From Enterobacterales bacterium (GTDB lineage Bacteria; Pseudomonadota; Gammaproteobacteria; Enterobacterales; Enterobacteriaceae): a DNA stretch of 56,664 bases. Shown in pieces: positions 19,761 through 30,136 of this stretch. The position numbers and the translations under genes were made by a program. Location: contig JAATFX010000080.1 of the NCBI GenBank assembly GCA_015654925.1, forward strand, positions 1 to 56,664, written 5' to 3'. The first letter of the stretch is position 1, and every line of letters begins with the position of its first letter. The notes under the pieces were generated by a model. That model did no database searches and had not been told where the DNA came from. It saw only the letters and a program-made list of their open reading frames with translations.

Positions 19761-20957
19761 TTATGACTTTTTGGCATTATCAGGCTGCGGTTGTTCCGGT
19801 TGTTTCTGCTCGTCGGCCATTTCTTTCGCCGTGACCTGAACGCCCGGTTTCACTTTTTGCAGACCACTGACAATCACGCGATCGCCTTCCTGTAAACCTG
19901 CCGTGACCAGCCATTTATCGCCAATCGCCTGTTTAGCCGTCAGTTGACGCACGGCGACTTTATTATCCGGCCCTACGATCATCGCGGTGGCTTCGCCACG
20001 CGGATTACGGGTAATACCCTGCTGCGGTACCAGCAGCGCACTATCATTTACCCCTTCTTCCAGGCGGGCGCGCACAAACATACCCGGCAGCAAACTATGA
20101 TCCGGATTAGGGAACACGGCGCGCAGGGTAATAGAACCGGTGGTTTCATCGACGGTGACGTCGGAGAATTCCAGCGTGCCGGTCTGTTTATATTCGCTGC
20201 CGTCTTCCGTCAGCAACCGTACCGTGGCCTTGCCGTCTTTTTGCTTCATGGCGCCGCTGTCGAGTTCCTGCTTCAGACGTAAGAAGTCGTTACTGGATTG
20301 CGTTACGTCCACATACAGCGGGTCCAACTGCTGAACGGTGGCCATGGCGGTGGTTTGCCCATTGGTCACCAAGGCGCCTTCGGTATAAGCCGATTTGCCA
20401 ATCCGGCCGCCGATCGGCGACGTCACGCGGGTGTAGGCCAGGTTTATCCGGGCGCTTTCAAGCGTTGCCTTGGCCGCTACCACCGCCGCGTCGCTCTGCT
20501 GCATGTTGGCCACCGCCGTGTCATAGTCCTGCTTGCTGACAAAGTTGGTGGCAATCAGTTTCTTATAACGATTGACGGTGACGCGGTTAATATTCGCAGT
20601 GGCCTGCGCCTGGGCTAAACTGCCGTTGGCGCTGTCATAGGCGGCTTTATAGGTCGCGGGATCGATTTGATAAAGCGACATGCCGGCCTGGACATCGCTA
20701 CCTTCGACAAAATTACGCTTCAAGATAATGCCATTGACCTGGGGGCGGACTTCGGCAATACGAAAAGCGGCGGTGCGACCGGGTAGATCGGTTGTGACAT
20801 TCAATGATTGTTTTTTTACCGTCACTACACTAACTTCCGGTGCCTGTTGCTGATTTCCTGCCTGTGTAGCCTCTTTATTGTCACATCCAACGAGAATAAA
20901 GGTGCCTGAAAGCATCAGAACGGCTGCCAGAGGCAAAATCCCTCTGTTTTTGTTCAT
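19761..20957 (-). CDS. acrA: RND efflux periplasmic adaptor lipoprotein AcrA
   Basis: The 398-residue precursor carries a lipoprotein signal with lipobox LVGC (Cys25). The family layout is present: lipoyl half-motifs around VRPQVNGIILKRNFVEGSDV and TSPIGGRIGKSAYTEGALV, an alpha-hairpin between them (residues about 100-170), then beta-barrel and membrane-proximal domains. AcrA joins AcrB to TolC across the periplasm. The C-terminal tail is Gln/Pro-rich. The gene is divergent from acrR, with their shared operator between them. Confidence 0.97.
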   Translation of the reverse strand: MNKNRGILPLAAVLMLSGTFILVGCDNKEATQAGNQQQAPEVSVVTVKKQSLNVTTDLPGRTAAFRIAEVRPQVNGIILKRNFVEGSDVQAGMSLYQIDPATYKAAYDSANGSLAQAQATANINRVTVNRYKKLIATNFVSKQDYDTAVANMQQSDAAVVAAKATLESARINLAYTRVTSPIGGRIGKSAYTEGALVTNGQTTAMATVQQLDPLYVDVTQSSNDFLRLKQELDSGAMKQKDGKATVRLLTEDGSEYKQTGTLEFSDVTVDETTGSITLRAVFPNPDHSLLPGMFVRARLEEGVNDSALLVPQQGITRNPRGEATAMIVGPDNKVAVRQLTAKQAIGDKWLVTAGLQEGDRVIVSGLQKVKPGVQVTAKEMADEQKQPEQPQPDNAKKS

Positions 20958-21050
20958 AGATAAACCTCAAGAGTCCGATTTGAAAAAATTGATCAATTGA
21001 TCACAAGCCTACAAACCCATTGCTGCGTAACAATTAGCCTTATGCTATGG

Positions 21051-21074
21051 TACATACATTCGTGAATGTATGTA
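21051..21074. promoter_or_regulatory. AcrR operator (24-bp inverted repeat)
   Basis: TACATACATT and AATGTATGTA form a perfect 10-bp dyad around a CGTG centre. It matches the E. coli AcrR operator except for one central base. It lies in the acrA-acrR intergenic region, so AcrR should repress both genes. Confidence 0.93.
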
Positions 21075-21101
21075 AATCTAAAGACTCCCCAAAACGGCGC
21101 T

Positions 21102-21749
21102 ATGGCACGAAAAACCAAACAGCAGGCTCAGGAAACCCGTCAGCATATTCTGGACGCAGCGGTCCAGGAATTTTCCATGCGGGGTGTTTCCGCCACATCG
21201 CTCACCGATATCGCTACGGTGGCGGGAGTAACGCGTGGAGCTATTTATTGGCATTTCAAGAATAAAGTCGAGTTATTTAATGAGATCTGGTTCGCCGCAG
21301 AATCCAAAGTGCATGCGTTCGAGTTAGAGTATCAAGCAAAATTTCCCGACGATCCACTACATGTCTTAACCGAGACGCTGATTTACATTCTGGAATCCAC
21401 CGTTTCCAATACCGAATGGCGCTCGCTGATGGAAATCATCTTTCACAAGTGCGAATTCGTCGGTGAAATGGAATTATTCCAGGAAGTACGCAAAGGATTA
21501 TATGCCGAATGCTATGAACGTATAGAGGAAACGCTCGCTCGCTGCATTCAGTGCGGACAATTGCCGGCCGACCTGCATTGCCGCCGCGCCGCCATCCTGC
21601 TGCGCGCCTATATGACCGGGCTGATGGAAAACTGGCTGTTCGTACCCGGCACCTTTGATCTGGAGGGCGGCTCCCGTATCCTGATTGCCGCCTTTATCGA
21701 TATGCTGCGCCTTAGCCCCAACCTGCGCCATGCCCCGGCGGCCGGGTAA
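21102..21749 (+). CDS. acrR: TetR-family repressor AcrR of acrAB
   Basis: The 215-residue product starts at [20 protein letters not shown], as in E. coli; a 12-codon upstream extension would overlap the operator and is rejected. The N-terminal helix-turn-helix ([20 protein letters not shown] then WHFKNK) is typical of TetR. The C-terminal two-thirds binds diverse ligands, which releases the repressor and raises efflux. Length equals E. coli AcrR, and no truncation is seen. Confidence 0.97.
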   Translation: MARKTKQQAQETRQHILDAAVQEFSMRGVSATSLTDIATVAGVTRGAIYWHFKNKVELFNEIWFAAESKVHAFELEYQAKFPDDPLHVLTETLIYILESTVSNTEWRSLMEIIFHKCEFVGEMELFQEVRKGLYAECYERIEETLARCIQCGQLPADLHCRRAAILLRAYMTGLMENWLFVPGTFDLEGGSRILIAAFIDMLRLSPNLRHAPAAG

Positions 21750-21778
21750 TATTCCCCGCGCTGACCGCGCCGCGCCCG

Positions 21779-21937
21779 TCAGGGATTGGCTTGGCGCTCG
21801 CGGACTTTGGTTAAATAATCTTTTTTGACGATCTCCAGCGCCGCCAGCACCAATTCGGGTGCCATTTCATTACTTTCCAGCAGCATAATCAAATCGACCG
21901 CCAGTTTCACTTCAGGGGATTCATCTTCCAGCGCCAC
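21779..21937 (-). CDS. rsmS: Small protein RsmS (YbaM), GTG start
   Basis: The 52-residue reading (VALEDESPEVKLAVDLIMLL, then AALEIVKKDYLTKV) matches E. coli YbaM (53 residues). I chose the GTG at 21937 because an AGGAGAG site lies at proper spacing; an ATG 13 codons upstream would add residues absent from relatives and has no good ribosome site. The protein is linked to replication stress maintenance and is usually next to priC. In E. coli mscK lies between acrR and ybaM; it is absent here. Confidence 0.88.
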   Translation of the reverse strand: MALEDESPEVKLAVDLIMLLESNEMAPELVLAALEIVKKDYLTKVRERQANP

Positions 21938-22053
21938 CGGGCTCTCCTGAATGCGCTGCCGCGCGTGATAAAACAAAGAGTATAAATGAGATCGTTTAGC
22001 GGCAAAATAGTGAGCTTGTAATCTTATAACTGCCGCCCCTTGCTATGCAGCCC

Positions 22054-22593
22054 CTATGCATCCAGGCCGTTTTCCCGCCGCTCGATCTGGCGTTCGAGGC
22101 GGGCCAGGGCTTGACGGCAGCGCGACAACCGTCCTTCCAGGGCGGCAATTTCCTGCTGCAACTGCTGCTGGCGCCCGCTATCGCCGGTATTGGCCCGCAG
22201 GCTGTCCCGATCGCGAATCATGGTAAGCAGGCGCCGCTCATAATCCTGATGCTCGTTCAGTTTAGTATAATAGTCCACCGCCGGCGTCTTTTGCGGCTGC
22301 TGCCGGCGTAAATCCTGGGTTGCCAGCTCCCGCGCCAGCGCGGTCATCTGGTCAATCAGCCGCTGGGCCAGCCAGGCCACCCGATCGGTGTGGCCGCCAT
22401 CGGCGGCCAGGGACAGGCGCTGCAATGTCTCGCGGCTTTCGGCCAGATAGTCCTCCAGCCGGGTGCCGCGGCTTTGGAACAATTGATGATCAAAGCGTGA
22501 TTGCGCGACGCTGGTATGCTCGCCTGCGTCGATGCGGGCGGCTAAAGCGCTGAACTGATCGCCTAAGGTGGTGAGAAGCCTGGATGAATGCAC
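22054..22593 (-). CDS. priC: Primosomal replication protein PriC (GTG start proposed)
   Basis: PriC helps reload DnaB at stalled replication forks that lack a nascent leading strand. Recognisable conserved blocks are SRFDHQLFQSRGTRLEDYL, VAWLAQRLIDQMTALAREL and HQDYERRLLTMIRDRDSL. From the GTG at 22593 the protein is 179 residues, close to E. coli's 175. The ATG at 22653 would add a hydrophobic, cysteine-rich stretch not expected for PriC. The ribosome site is weak for both, so the start is uncertain. The charged C-terminal part is probably helical. Confidence 0.88.
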   Translation of the reverse strand: MHSSRLLTTLGDQFSALAARIDAGEHTSVAQSRFDHQLFQSRGTRLEDYLAESRETLQRLSLAADGGHTDRVAWLAQRLIDQMTALARELATQDLRRQQPQKTPAVDYYTKLNEHQDYERRLLTMIRDRDSLRANTGDSGRQQQLQQEIAALEGRLSRCRQALARLERQIERRENGLDA

Positions 22594-23053
22594 GCCGTTT
22601 ACCCAATCCCAATAATATAACAAGCAGAATAAGCAATCATACCGCGCCGGCATCGGCCGCGCATAGCGCTGCGATCCCGACCGCGTTCCGGTGGAGGCAA
22701 ATGTATCCTTTTTTGCCTGGCGCCGCTAAAAAGAAAGCGACGGGTGTGATCGTCGCGACGTTTATGCGCGGATGACGACGGCAGGTGAAAAAAGTATGAT
22801 TGCGGGGTATGGTAAAAGGAATGCCGGCATGGCCGCGTCAACCACGCCAGCTATTTACCCGCGGTTGATATTACGCAACAAAACGGTGAATGGTGATGTC
22901 CCGGTGGTTGCATTTTTTCGCCAGTTTGCATAAATTTGAGCGCTTTCGTCCCCGGCCGGTCCTGCCAGTCCATGACAGAAGGTGATAAACCGCTATCGCC
23001 CAGGATAAAGCGTCCGTGCGGATTATAATTTCCAAGTTTCAGGCGCATATACT
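22594..23053. other. Non-coding stretch between priC and apt
   Basis: About 460 bp without a supportable gene. In E. coli ybaN lies here; I see no trace of its conserved sequence. The apt promoter should lie in the right half, but I did not assign -35/-10 boxes with confidence. Confidence 0.5.
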
Positions 23054-23605
23054 ATGACCGCTATGGCCCAACAGCTAGAACTTATCAAAAACAGTATCAA
23101 GACCATTCCCGATTACCCTAAACCGGGCATCTTTTTTCGGGATATCACCAGCTTGTTGGAAAATCCCCAGGCCTTCGCCGCCACCATCGAGCTGCTGGTC
23201 AACCACTACCGCGGGCAGGGCCTGACCAAGGTGGTCGGCACCGAAGCGCGCGGTTTTCTATTCGGCGCGCCCGTGGCCCTCGCCCTGGGGCTGGGGTTCG
23301 TCCCGGTGCGCAAGCCCGGCAAGCTGCCCCGCGCGGTATTAAGCGAAAGCTACGAGCTGGAATACGGCGTCGATCGGCTGGAGATTCATCAGGACGCCAT
23401 CAGCCCCGGCGACCGGGTGCTGGTCATTGACGATCTGCTGGCTACCGGCGGCACCATCGAAGCGACGATCAAATTGATCCGGCGGCTGGGGGGCGAGGTC
23501 AAAGATGCGGCGTTTGTCATCAACCTCGCCGATCTCGGCGGTGAAGAGCGGCTTGAGCGCCTGGCCGTCAACAGCTACAGCCTGGTGGGTTTCCCCGGCC
23601 ACTGA
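23054..23605 (+). CDS. apt: Adenine phosphoribosyltransferase Apt
   Basis: The 183-residue enzyme has exactly the E. coli length. It makes AMP from adenine and PRPP for purine salvage. The PRPP-binding motif [13 protein letters not shown] is intact, and so is the active-site segment [14 protein letters not shown]. The start [16 protein letters not shown] aligns with E. coli MTATAQQLEYLKNSIK. It lies 73 bp before dnaX on the same strand. Confidence 0.97.
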   Translation: MTAMAQQLELIKNSIKTIPDYPKPGIFFRDITSLLENPQAFAATIELLVNHYRGQGLTKVVGTEARGFLFGAPVALALGLGFVPVRKPGKLPRAVLSESYELEYGVDRLEIHQDAISPGDRVLVIDDLLATGGTIEATIKLIRRLGGEVKDAAFVINLADLGGEERLERLAVNSYSLVGFPGH

Positions 23606-23678
23606 GTACATCAGCCTCGCGCTCCGGTGCGCGGCTGTGTTAGCATGGCCCCCTGTCCACTGACTTTTTTCGCGACCC

Positions 23679-25931
23679 ATGAGCTATCAGGTTCTTGCCC
23701 GTAAATGGCGTCCGCAGACGTTTTCAGATGTAGTAGGTCAGGAACATGTTCTGACGGCGCTGACCAATGGCCTTTCGCTTGGCAGGATACACCACGCCTA
23801 TCTTTTCTCAGGCACTCGCGGCGTCGGTAAAACCACCATCGCCCGGTTGCTTGCCAAAGGGCTGAATTGCGAAACCGGTATTACCGCCAGCCCCTGCGGC
23901 CAGTGCGCCAACTGCCGTGAAATCGAGCAGGGCAGGTTTGTCGATCTGATCGAAATCGACGCCGCGTCGCGCACCAAGGTGGAAGATACCCGGGATCTGC
24001 TGGACAATGTGCAATATGCGCCGGCGCGCGGCCGCTTCAAGGTCTACCTGATCGATGAAGTGCATATGCTTTCGCGCCACAGCTTCAATGCCCTGTTAAA
24101 GACGCTTGAAGAGCCGCCGTCCCATGTCAAATTCCTGCTGGCCACCACCGATCCGCAAAAACTGCCGGTAACTATTTTATCCCGCTGCCTGCAATTTCAC
24201 CTCAAAGCCCTGGATGTCGGGCAAATCCGCGGCCAGCTTGAGCATATTCTCCAGGCCGAGCGCATCGACAGCGAGCCGCGCGCCCTGCAACTGCTGGCGC
24301 GCGCCGCCGACGGCAGCCTGCGCGATGCGCTGAGTCTGACCGACCAGGCGATCGCCATGGGTATGGGGCAGGTCACCACCCTGACGGTGGGAGACATGCT
24401 GGGCACGTTGAATACCGAACAGCCCCTGGCGATGATTGAAGCCCTGGTGGCCGCGGACGGCAATGCCATGATGGCCCAATTGGCCCAGTGCGCCTCCCGG
24501 GGCGTGGACTGGGAAACGCTGCTGGTGGATATGCTGACGCTATTGCACCGGATCGCCATGGGGCAGTTGCTGCCCGACGCGCTGGCGGAAGAAGAAGATG
24601 CCGCTATCGCCCCGCGTTTGCGGGAACTGGCGCGGCTGATTCCCCCGGCCGATTTGCAACTGTATTATCAAACCTTGCTGGTGGGCCGCAAGGAGCTGCC
24701 GTTTGCCCCCGATCGGCGCATGGGCGTGGAAATGACCCTGCTGCGCGCCCTGGCTTTCCATCCCAGGATGATGGATGCCGCGCCGTCCGCGGCACAACGC
24801 CAGCCCGCCGGCGCCGCGGAAAAAAAAACGGCTGATTCAGCCGCTGCCGCGGATTCGATAGCCAACCCGCCGGCGGCTCCGGCGGACAATGCCCGCCGGC
24901 AGGGACTGCAAAACGCCTTCCCGCAGGCGGATGCGCGTAGCGCCGCGGGCGCCCATGACGTGGCGGCCCCTGTCCGCCAACCGGGGCCGGACCATGGCGC
25001 CGCGCCGTCGGATATGCGGCAAGCCGCTCCTCCCCACGATGTGGCGGACTATGGCGCCATGCCGGAAGAGGATGCGCGGCAATTTGCGCCGCGCCCTGAC
25101 GTGACGGACTATGACGTGACGGACCCTGTCCGCCAGCCGGTGCCGCAACCTTCTGCCGCACCGGCCGATAGCGGGCCGGCGGCGGCCGAGGCGACGACAT
25201 TGCCCGACAGCACCGCGCAGCTATTGCAGGCGCGCACCGCGCTTTTGCAGCGGCAGGAGCGCCAAAAACCAAAAAAGGGTGATCCGGCCTCCGCGCCGGA
25301 GCGCCAGAGACCGGCCAACAGCGCCCTGGAACGCCTGGCTTCGGTGAGCGAGCAGGCCCAGCAACGGCAGATTGCCGGTAATAAGACACCGGCGGCGGCT
25401 AAAGCGGTTAAACCGGAAGCCTATCGCTGGAAAGCCAGCCTGGCGCCCGAGGCCCCAACCGAGCCGGTGGCGACGCCAAAATCCCTGCGCACGGCGCTGG
25501 AGCATGAAAAAACCCCGGAACTGGCCGCCCGCCTGGCCGCGGAATCCATCGTGCGCGATCCCTGGGCGGCGCTGGTGGATCGGTTAAAGATCCCCAAGCT
25601 GGTGCAACAACTGGCCTTGAATGCGTTCAGGGAAGATCTGGCGCCCGGTAAGCTCTGTTTGCACCTGCGCAGCGCGCAGCAGCATTTGAATTCTCCCGCC
25701 TCCCAGGCCACATTATCTGAGGCGCTCGGCGCAGAACTCGGCGCGCCGGTTGAATTAACCGTGGTGACAGATGATAATCCGGCGATACGCACGCCGCTGG
25801 AATGGCGGCAGGCTATTTATGAAGAAAAATTGATGCAGGCGCGTCAGGCGATTATTGCAGATAATAATATCCAGACGCTCCGGCGTTTCTTTGACGCCGA
25901 ATTGGATGAAGATAGCATCCGTCCTGTTTAA
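23679..25931 (+). CDS. dnaX: DNA polymerase III subunits tau (full length) and gamma (frameshift product)
   Basis: The 750-residue tau is longer than E. coli's 643. Residues 1-240 hold the AAA+ clamp-loader core, with Walker A SGTRGVGKTT, a zinc module (CETGITASPCGQCANC), Walker B-like LIDEVHMLS and the SRC motif near LSRCLQF. A collar domain follows to about residue 360. Residues about 361-549 form a Pro/Ala/Asp-rich linker with loosely repeated VRQP/DVxDY blocks, much longer than in E. coli. Conserved domains IV-V follow to DAELDEDSIRPV and bind DnaB and alpha. A programmed -1 site at 25271-25277 should produce a 534-residue gamma. Confidence 0.96.
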   Translation: MSYQVLARKWRPQTFSDVVGQEHVLTALTNGLSLGRIHHAYLFSGTRGVGKTTIARLLAKGLNCETGITASPCGQCANCREIEQGRFVDLIEIDAASRTKVEDTRDLLDNVQYAPARGRFKVYLIDEVHMLSRHSFNALLKTLEEPPSHVKFLLATTDPQKLPVTILSRCLQFHLKALDVGQIRGQLEHILQAERIDSEPRALQLLARAADGSLRDALSLTDQAIAMGMGQVTTLTVGDMLGTLNTEQPLAMIEALVAADGNAMMAQLAQCASRGVDWETLLVDMLTLLHRIAMGQLLPDALAEEEDAAIAPRLRELARLIPPADLQLYYQTLLVGRKELPFAPDRRMGVEMTLLRALAFHPRMMDAAPSAAQRQPAGAAEKKTADSAAAADSIANPPAAPADNARRQGLQNAFPQADARSAAGAHDVAAPVRQPGPDHGAAPSDMRQAAPPHDVADYGAMPEEDARQFAPRPDVTDYDVTDPVRQPVPQPSAAPADSGPAAAEATTLPDSTAQLLQARTALLQRQERQKPKKGDPASAPERQRPANSALERLASVSEQAQQRQIAGNKTPAAAKAVKPEAYRWKASLAPEAPTEPVATPKSLRTALEHEKTPELAARLAAESIVRDPWAALVDRLKIPKLVQQLALNAFREDLAPGKLCLHLRSAQQHLNSPASQATLSEALGAELGAPVELTVVTDDNPAIRTPLEWRQAIYEEKLMQARQAIIADNNIQTLRRFFDAELDEDSIRPV
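25255..25300 (+). promoter_or_regulatory. Programmed -1 ribosomal frameshift site in dnaX
   Basis: All three E. coli-type elements are present in order: a Shine-Dalgarno-like AGGAG at 25255-25259, the slippery heptamer A-AAA-AAG at 25271-25277, and a perfect 6-bp hairpin (TCCGGC / GCCGGA) at 25283-25300. Slipping -1 reads GGG and then a TGA stop at 25280-25282, giving gamma of 534 residues. Confidence 0.92.
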
Positions 25932-25988
25932 CCGCCGCTCGGCAGGCCCGGTTTGCCCGGTGCGGTTCGACGCTAATGACGCTAATAG

Positions 25989-26329
<341 letters not shown>

Positions 26330-26330
<1 letters not shown>

Positions 26331-26935
26331 TGCAAACCAGTCCATTGCTTGAAGCGCTGACCGAAGCGCTGCGGTGTTTACCTGGCGTGGGGCCTAAGTC
26401 GGCCCAGCGCATGGTATTCCAACTGCTGCAACGGGATCGCAGCGGCGGCATGCGCCTGGCCCAGGCGCTGACCCGCGCCATGTCGGAAATTGGCCATTGC
26501 GCCGATTGCCGCACGTTCACCGAGCAGGAGATCTGCACCATTTGCGCCAACCCGCGGCGCGCGCAGACCCGGCAAATCTGCGTGGTGGAAAGCCCGGCGG
26601 ATATCCACGCCATCGAGCAAACCGGGCAGTTCGCCGGACGTTACTTCGTGCTGATGGGCCACCTTTCCCCCCTTGACGGCATCGGTCCGGATGATATCGG
26701 CCTGGACAGGTTGCAGGAGCGGCTGGCCGGCGAAGATATCGCCGAAGTCATTCTGGCCACCAATCCCACGGTGGAAGGCGACGCGACGGCTAACTACATA
26801 GCCGAAATGTGCGGCCACTACGACGTACTGGCCACCCGCATCGCGCACGGGGTGCCGGTGGGCGGGGAACTGGAGATGGTTGACGGCACCACGCTGTCCC
26901 ATTCACTGGCGGGGCGCCACCCCATCAAGTTTTAA
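26330..26935 (+). CDS. recR: Recombination mediator RecR
   Basis: The 201-residue protein has a helix-hairpin-helix ([15 protein letters not shown]), a four-cysteine zinc finger (CADCRTF... CTICAN), a Toprim domain ([14 protein letters not shown] through [15 protein letters not shown]) and a C-terminal Walker-B-like region. With RecF and RecO it loads RecA on SSB-coated single-stranded gaps. The length matches E. coli. A terminator follows. Confidence 0.97.
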
Positions 26936-26938
26936 ACC

Positions 26939-26961
26939 GGCGGCCGCTCGCGCCGCCTTTT
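26939..26961 (+). terminator. Terminator of the dnaX-ybaB-recR operon
   Basis: A GGCGGC / GCCGCC stem with a 7-nt loop is followed by TTTT, just after the recR stop. Confidence 0.7.
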
Positions 26962-26985
26962 CCCCCGGCTTTTTTATCCGTAATG

Positions 26986-27014
26986 CTTGAAATTCACTTC
27001 GCACATCCCCATCT
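26986..27014 (+). promoter_or_regulatory. Sigma-32 heat-shock promoter of htpG
   Basis: CTTGAAA (26986-26992), a 14-bp spacer and CCCCATCT (27007-27014) form a consensus RpoH promoter. The start point would be near 27021, about 58 nt before the htpG start codon. Confidence 0.93.
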
Positions 27015-27078
27015 GTTGTTCAGCGCAGTATCTAAACCCGCCTGATTGATAGCTATTTGGATTGAGGTAAGTATAAGT

Positions 27079-29001
27079 ATGAAAGGACAAGAAACTCGCG
27101 GATTCCAATCTGAAGTAAAACAATTGCTTCAGTTGATGATCCACTCACTTTATTCCAATAAAGAAATTTTTATACGCGAACTGATTTCCAACGCCTCGGA
27201 TGCGGCGGATAAATTACGTTTTCGCGCATTATCCCAACCGGATCTCTACGAGGGAGACGGTGAATTACGCGTGCGCCTGTCCTGTGATAAAGCCAATCGC
27301 ACCCTGACCCTGAGCGACAACGGTATCGGCATGAGCCGCGAAGAAGTCATCGACAACCTCGGCACCATCGCCAAATCCGGCACCAAAGCCTTCCTGGAGT
27401 CCATGGGATCGGATCAGGTCAAGGACAGCCAGCTTATCGGCCAGTTCGGCGTGGGGTTCTATTCCGCGTTTATCGTTGCCGATAAAGTCACGGTGCGCAC
27501 CCGCGCCGCCGGCGCCCCGGCGGATGAAGGGGTATTTTGGGAATCTGCCGGCGAAGGGGATTACACCATTGCCGATATCAACAAACCTGAACGCGGCACC
27601 GAAATCACCCTGCACATGCGTGAAGGCGAAGACGAATTCCTCGATGATTGGCGCTTGCGCAGCGTAATCAGCAAATATTCCGATCATATCGCCCTGCCGG
27701 TGGAAATCGAAACCCGCAGCAAGGCTGAAGCCGAAACCGACGGCGACCAGGCCGACGCGGCCGATGATAAAGAAAGCGCCGAGACCATCACCTGGGAAAA
27801 AATCAATAAAGCCCAGGCCCTATGGACCCGCAGCAAAGGCGAAATCACCGATGAGGAGTACCGGGAGTTTTATAAACACCTCTCCCATGACTTCGGCGAT
27901 CCCCTGATCTGGAGCCACAACCGCGTCGAAGGTAAACAGGAATATACCAGCCTGCTATATATCCCCGGCAAGGCGCCGTGGGATATGTGGAACCGCGATC
28001 ATAAGCATGGGCTCAAACTCTATGTCCAGCGCGTCTTTATCATGGACGACGCCGAGCAGTTCATGCCCAATTACCTGCGTTTCGTCAAGGGCCTGATCGA
28101 CTCCAACGATTTACCGCTGAACGTCTCGCGTGAAATCCTGCAAGACAACCGCGTAACCCAGAACCTGAAAAGCGCGCTGACCAAACGCGTGCTGCAAATG
28201 CTGGACAAGCTCTCCAAGGATGATGCCGAGAAATATCAGCAGTTCTGGCAAGAGTTCGGCCTGGTGCTCAAAGAGGGGCCGGGGGAAGATACCGCCAACA
28301 GCGAAAGCATCGCCAAACTGCTGCGCTTCGCCTCGACGCATACCGACAGTTCGGCGCAGACCGTTTCGCTGCAGGATTATCTCGGCCGCATGGTGGAAGG
28401 CCAGGAAAAGATTTACTACATCACCGCCGACAGCTATGCCGCGGCCAAGAGCAGTCCTCATCTGGAACTGCTGCGCAAGAAAGGCATCGAAGTCCTGCTG
28501 CTTTCCGATCGCATCGACGAATGGATGATGAGCTACCTGACCGAATTCGAAGGCAAACCCTTCCAGTCGGTCAGTAAAACGGATGCCACCCTCGACAAAC
28601 TGGCCGATGAAGAAACCGCCGACGAGCAGAAAGACGCTGAAAAAGCCCTTGAACCTTTTGTGGCGCGCGTAAAAACCTTCCTGGGCGACCGGGTCAAGGA
28701 GGTGCGCCTGACCCATCGCCTGACCGATACCCCGGCCATCGTGACCACCGACGCCAACGACATGACCACCCAGATGGCCAAGCTGTTCGCCTCGGCCGGC
28801 CAGGCCGCGCCGGAAATCAAATATATCTTTGAACTCAACCCGGATCATGCCCTGGTTAAACGCGCCGCCGATATCAACGAAGAAAGCCATTTCAACGAAT
28901 GGATTGAACTGCTGCTCGATCAGGCCCTGCTGGCCGAACGCGGCACCCTCGACGATCCGAACCAGTTTATCCGCCGCATGAACCAACTGCTAAGCGAATA
29001 A
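27079..29001 (+). CDS. htpG: Heat-shock chaperone HtpG (bacterial Hsp90)
   Basis: The 640-residue protein starts at [20 protein letters not shown], as in E. coli. An 11-codon upstream extension is rejected because it begins just downstream of the promoter and is not conserved. The GHKL ATPase motifs are present: [19 protein letters not shown] and [11 protein letters not shown]. Middle and C-terminal dimer domains follow. The N-to-middle linker is longer and more acidic than in E. coli (624 residues), around [17 protein letters not shown]. It is monocistronic, heat-shock controlled and works with DnaK on client folding. Confidence 0.97.
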   Translation: MKGQETRGFQSEVKQLLQLMIHSLYSNKEIFIRELISNASDAADKLRFRALSQPDLYEGDGELRVRLSCDKANRTLTLSDNGIGMSREEVIDNLGTIAKSGTKAFLESMGSDQVKDSQLIGQFGVGFYSAFIVADKVTVRTRAAGAPADEGVFWESAGEGDYTIADINKPERGTEITLHMREGEDEFLDDWRLRSVISKYSDHIALPVEIETRSKAEAETDGDQADAADDKESAETITWEKINKAQALWTRSKGEITDEEYREFYKHLSHDFGDPLIWSHNRVEGKQEYTSLLYIPGKAPWDMWNRDHKHGLKLYVQRVFIMDDAEQFMPNYLRFVKGLIDSNDLPLNVSREILQDNRVTQNLKSALTKRVLQMLDKLSKDDAEKYQQFWQEFGLVLKEGPGEDTANSESIAKLLRFASTHTDSSAQTVSLQDYLGRMVEGQEKIYYITADSYAAAKSSPHLELLRKKGIEVLLLSDRIDEWMMSYLTEFEGKPFQSVSKTDATLDKLADEETADEQKDAEKALEPFVARVKTFLGDRVKEVRLTHRLTDTPAIVTTDANDMTTQMAKLFASAGQAAPEIKYIFELNPDHALVKRAADINEESHFNEWIELLLDQALLAERGTLDDPNQFIRRMNQLLSE

Positions 29002-29010
29002 ACCGGTTAT

Positions 29011-29073
29011 GCCGGCCGTGTATTAACGGCCGGCCACAGTAATCAACCCGGGCCGATTCGGCCTGGGTTGATT
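29011..29073 (+). terminator. Two tandem hairpins after htpG
   Basis: The first hairpin (29011-29034) is a perfect 9-bp stem, GCCGGCCGT / ACGGCCGGC. The second (29041-29073) pairs AATCAACCCGGGCC with GGCCTGGGTTGATT, 14 bp with one G-U. Neither has a clear T-run, so they may act as mRNA 3' stabilisers or an atypical terminator. Confidence 0.65.
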
Positions 29074-29147
29074 CTGAAAGCGCCGCTAAACCGCCTCTCC
29101 TTGCGCCCATCCCTTGAGGTATGACTCCTACTAGTGGTAAGGTTTAG

Positions 29148-29840
<693 letters not shown>

Positions 29841-29856
29841 TCACCTCGCAGCGAAC

Positions 29857-29942
29857 CCTGTTAAAGGGGGAGCCTGCCAATGAGGTCGAAGCGGGCATGG
29901 TTTTCCTGCCCGCCCGAGCGCCTCATGGCATGGCAGACCCGC
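29857..29942. repeat. Dispersed intergenic repeat, copy B
   Basis: This 86-bp partner of 16401-16486 (about 66 of 86 bases identical, no gaps) lies 16 bp after adk. An inner inverted repeat GCGGGCA / TGCCCGC (29891-29897 / 29907-29913) could fold as a hairpin. A shorter echo (AGGGGGAGCATGCCA) follows at about 29973-29987. Confidence 0.6.
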
Positions 29943-30136
29943 CAACCCTGAACTCACAGCGAGTCCAGTTACAGGGGGAGCATGCCATCCACCTATCGGA
30001 ATGATTTGCCTTCCCCCAGCGGTTAACGATCCCCCCGGGCCACTTTTCGGCTACACTAGCTTATCGATAACCGTCGGTTAATCCCTTTTAAATACAGGGA
30101 ATTGGCGAATTGAACCCGATAAGAAAGGACAGCGCA

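Noticed and set aside
22599..23048. Short minus-strand frames between priC and apt
   Set aside because: No ribosome sites, no family resemblance, and no match to YbaN, which occupies this place in E. coli.
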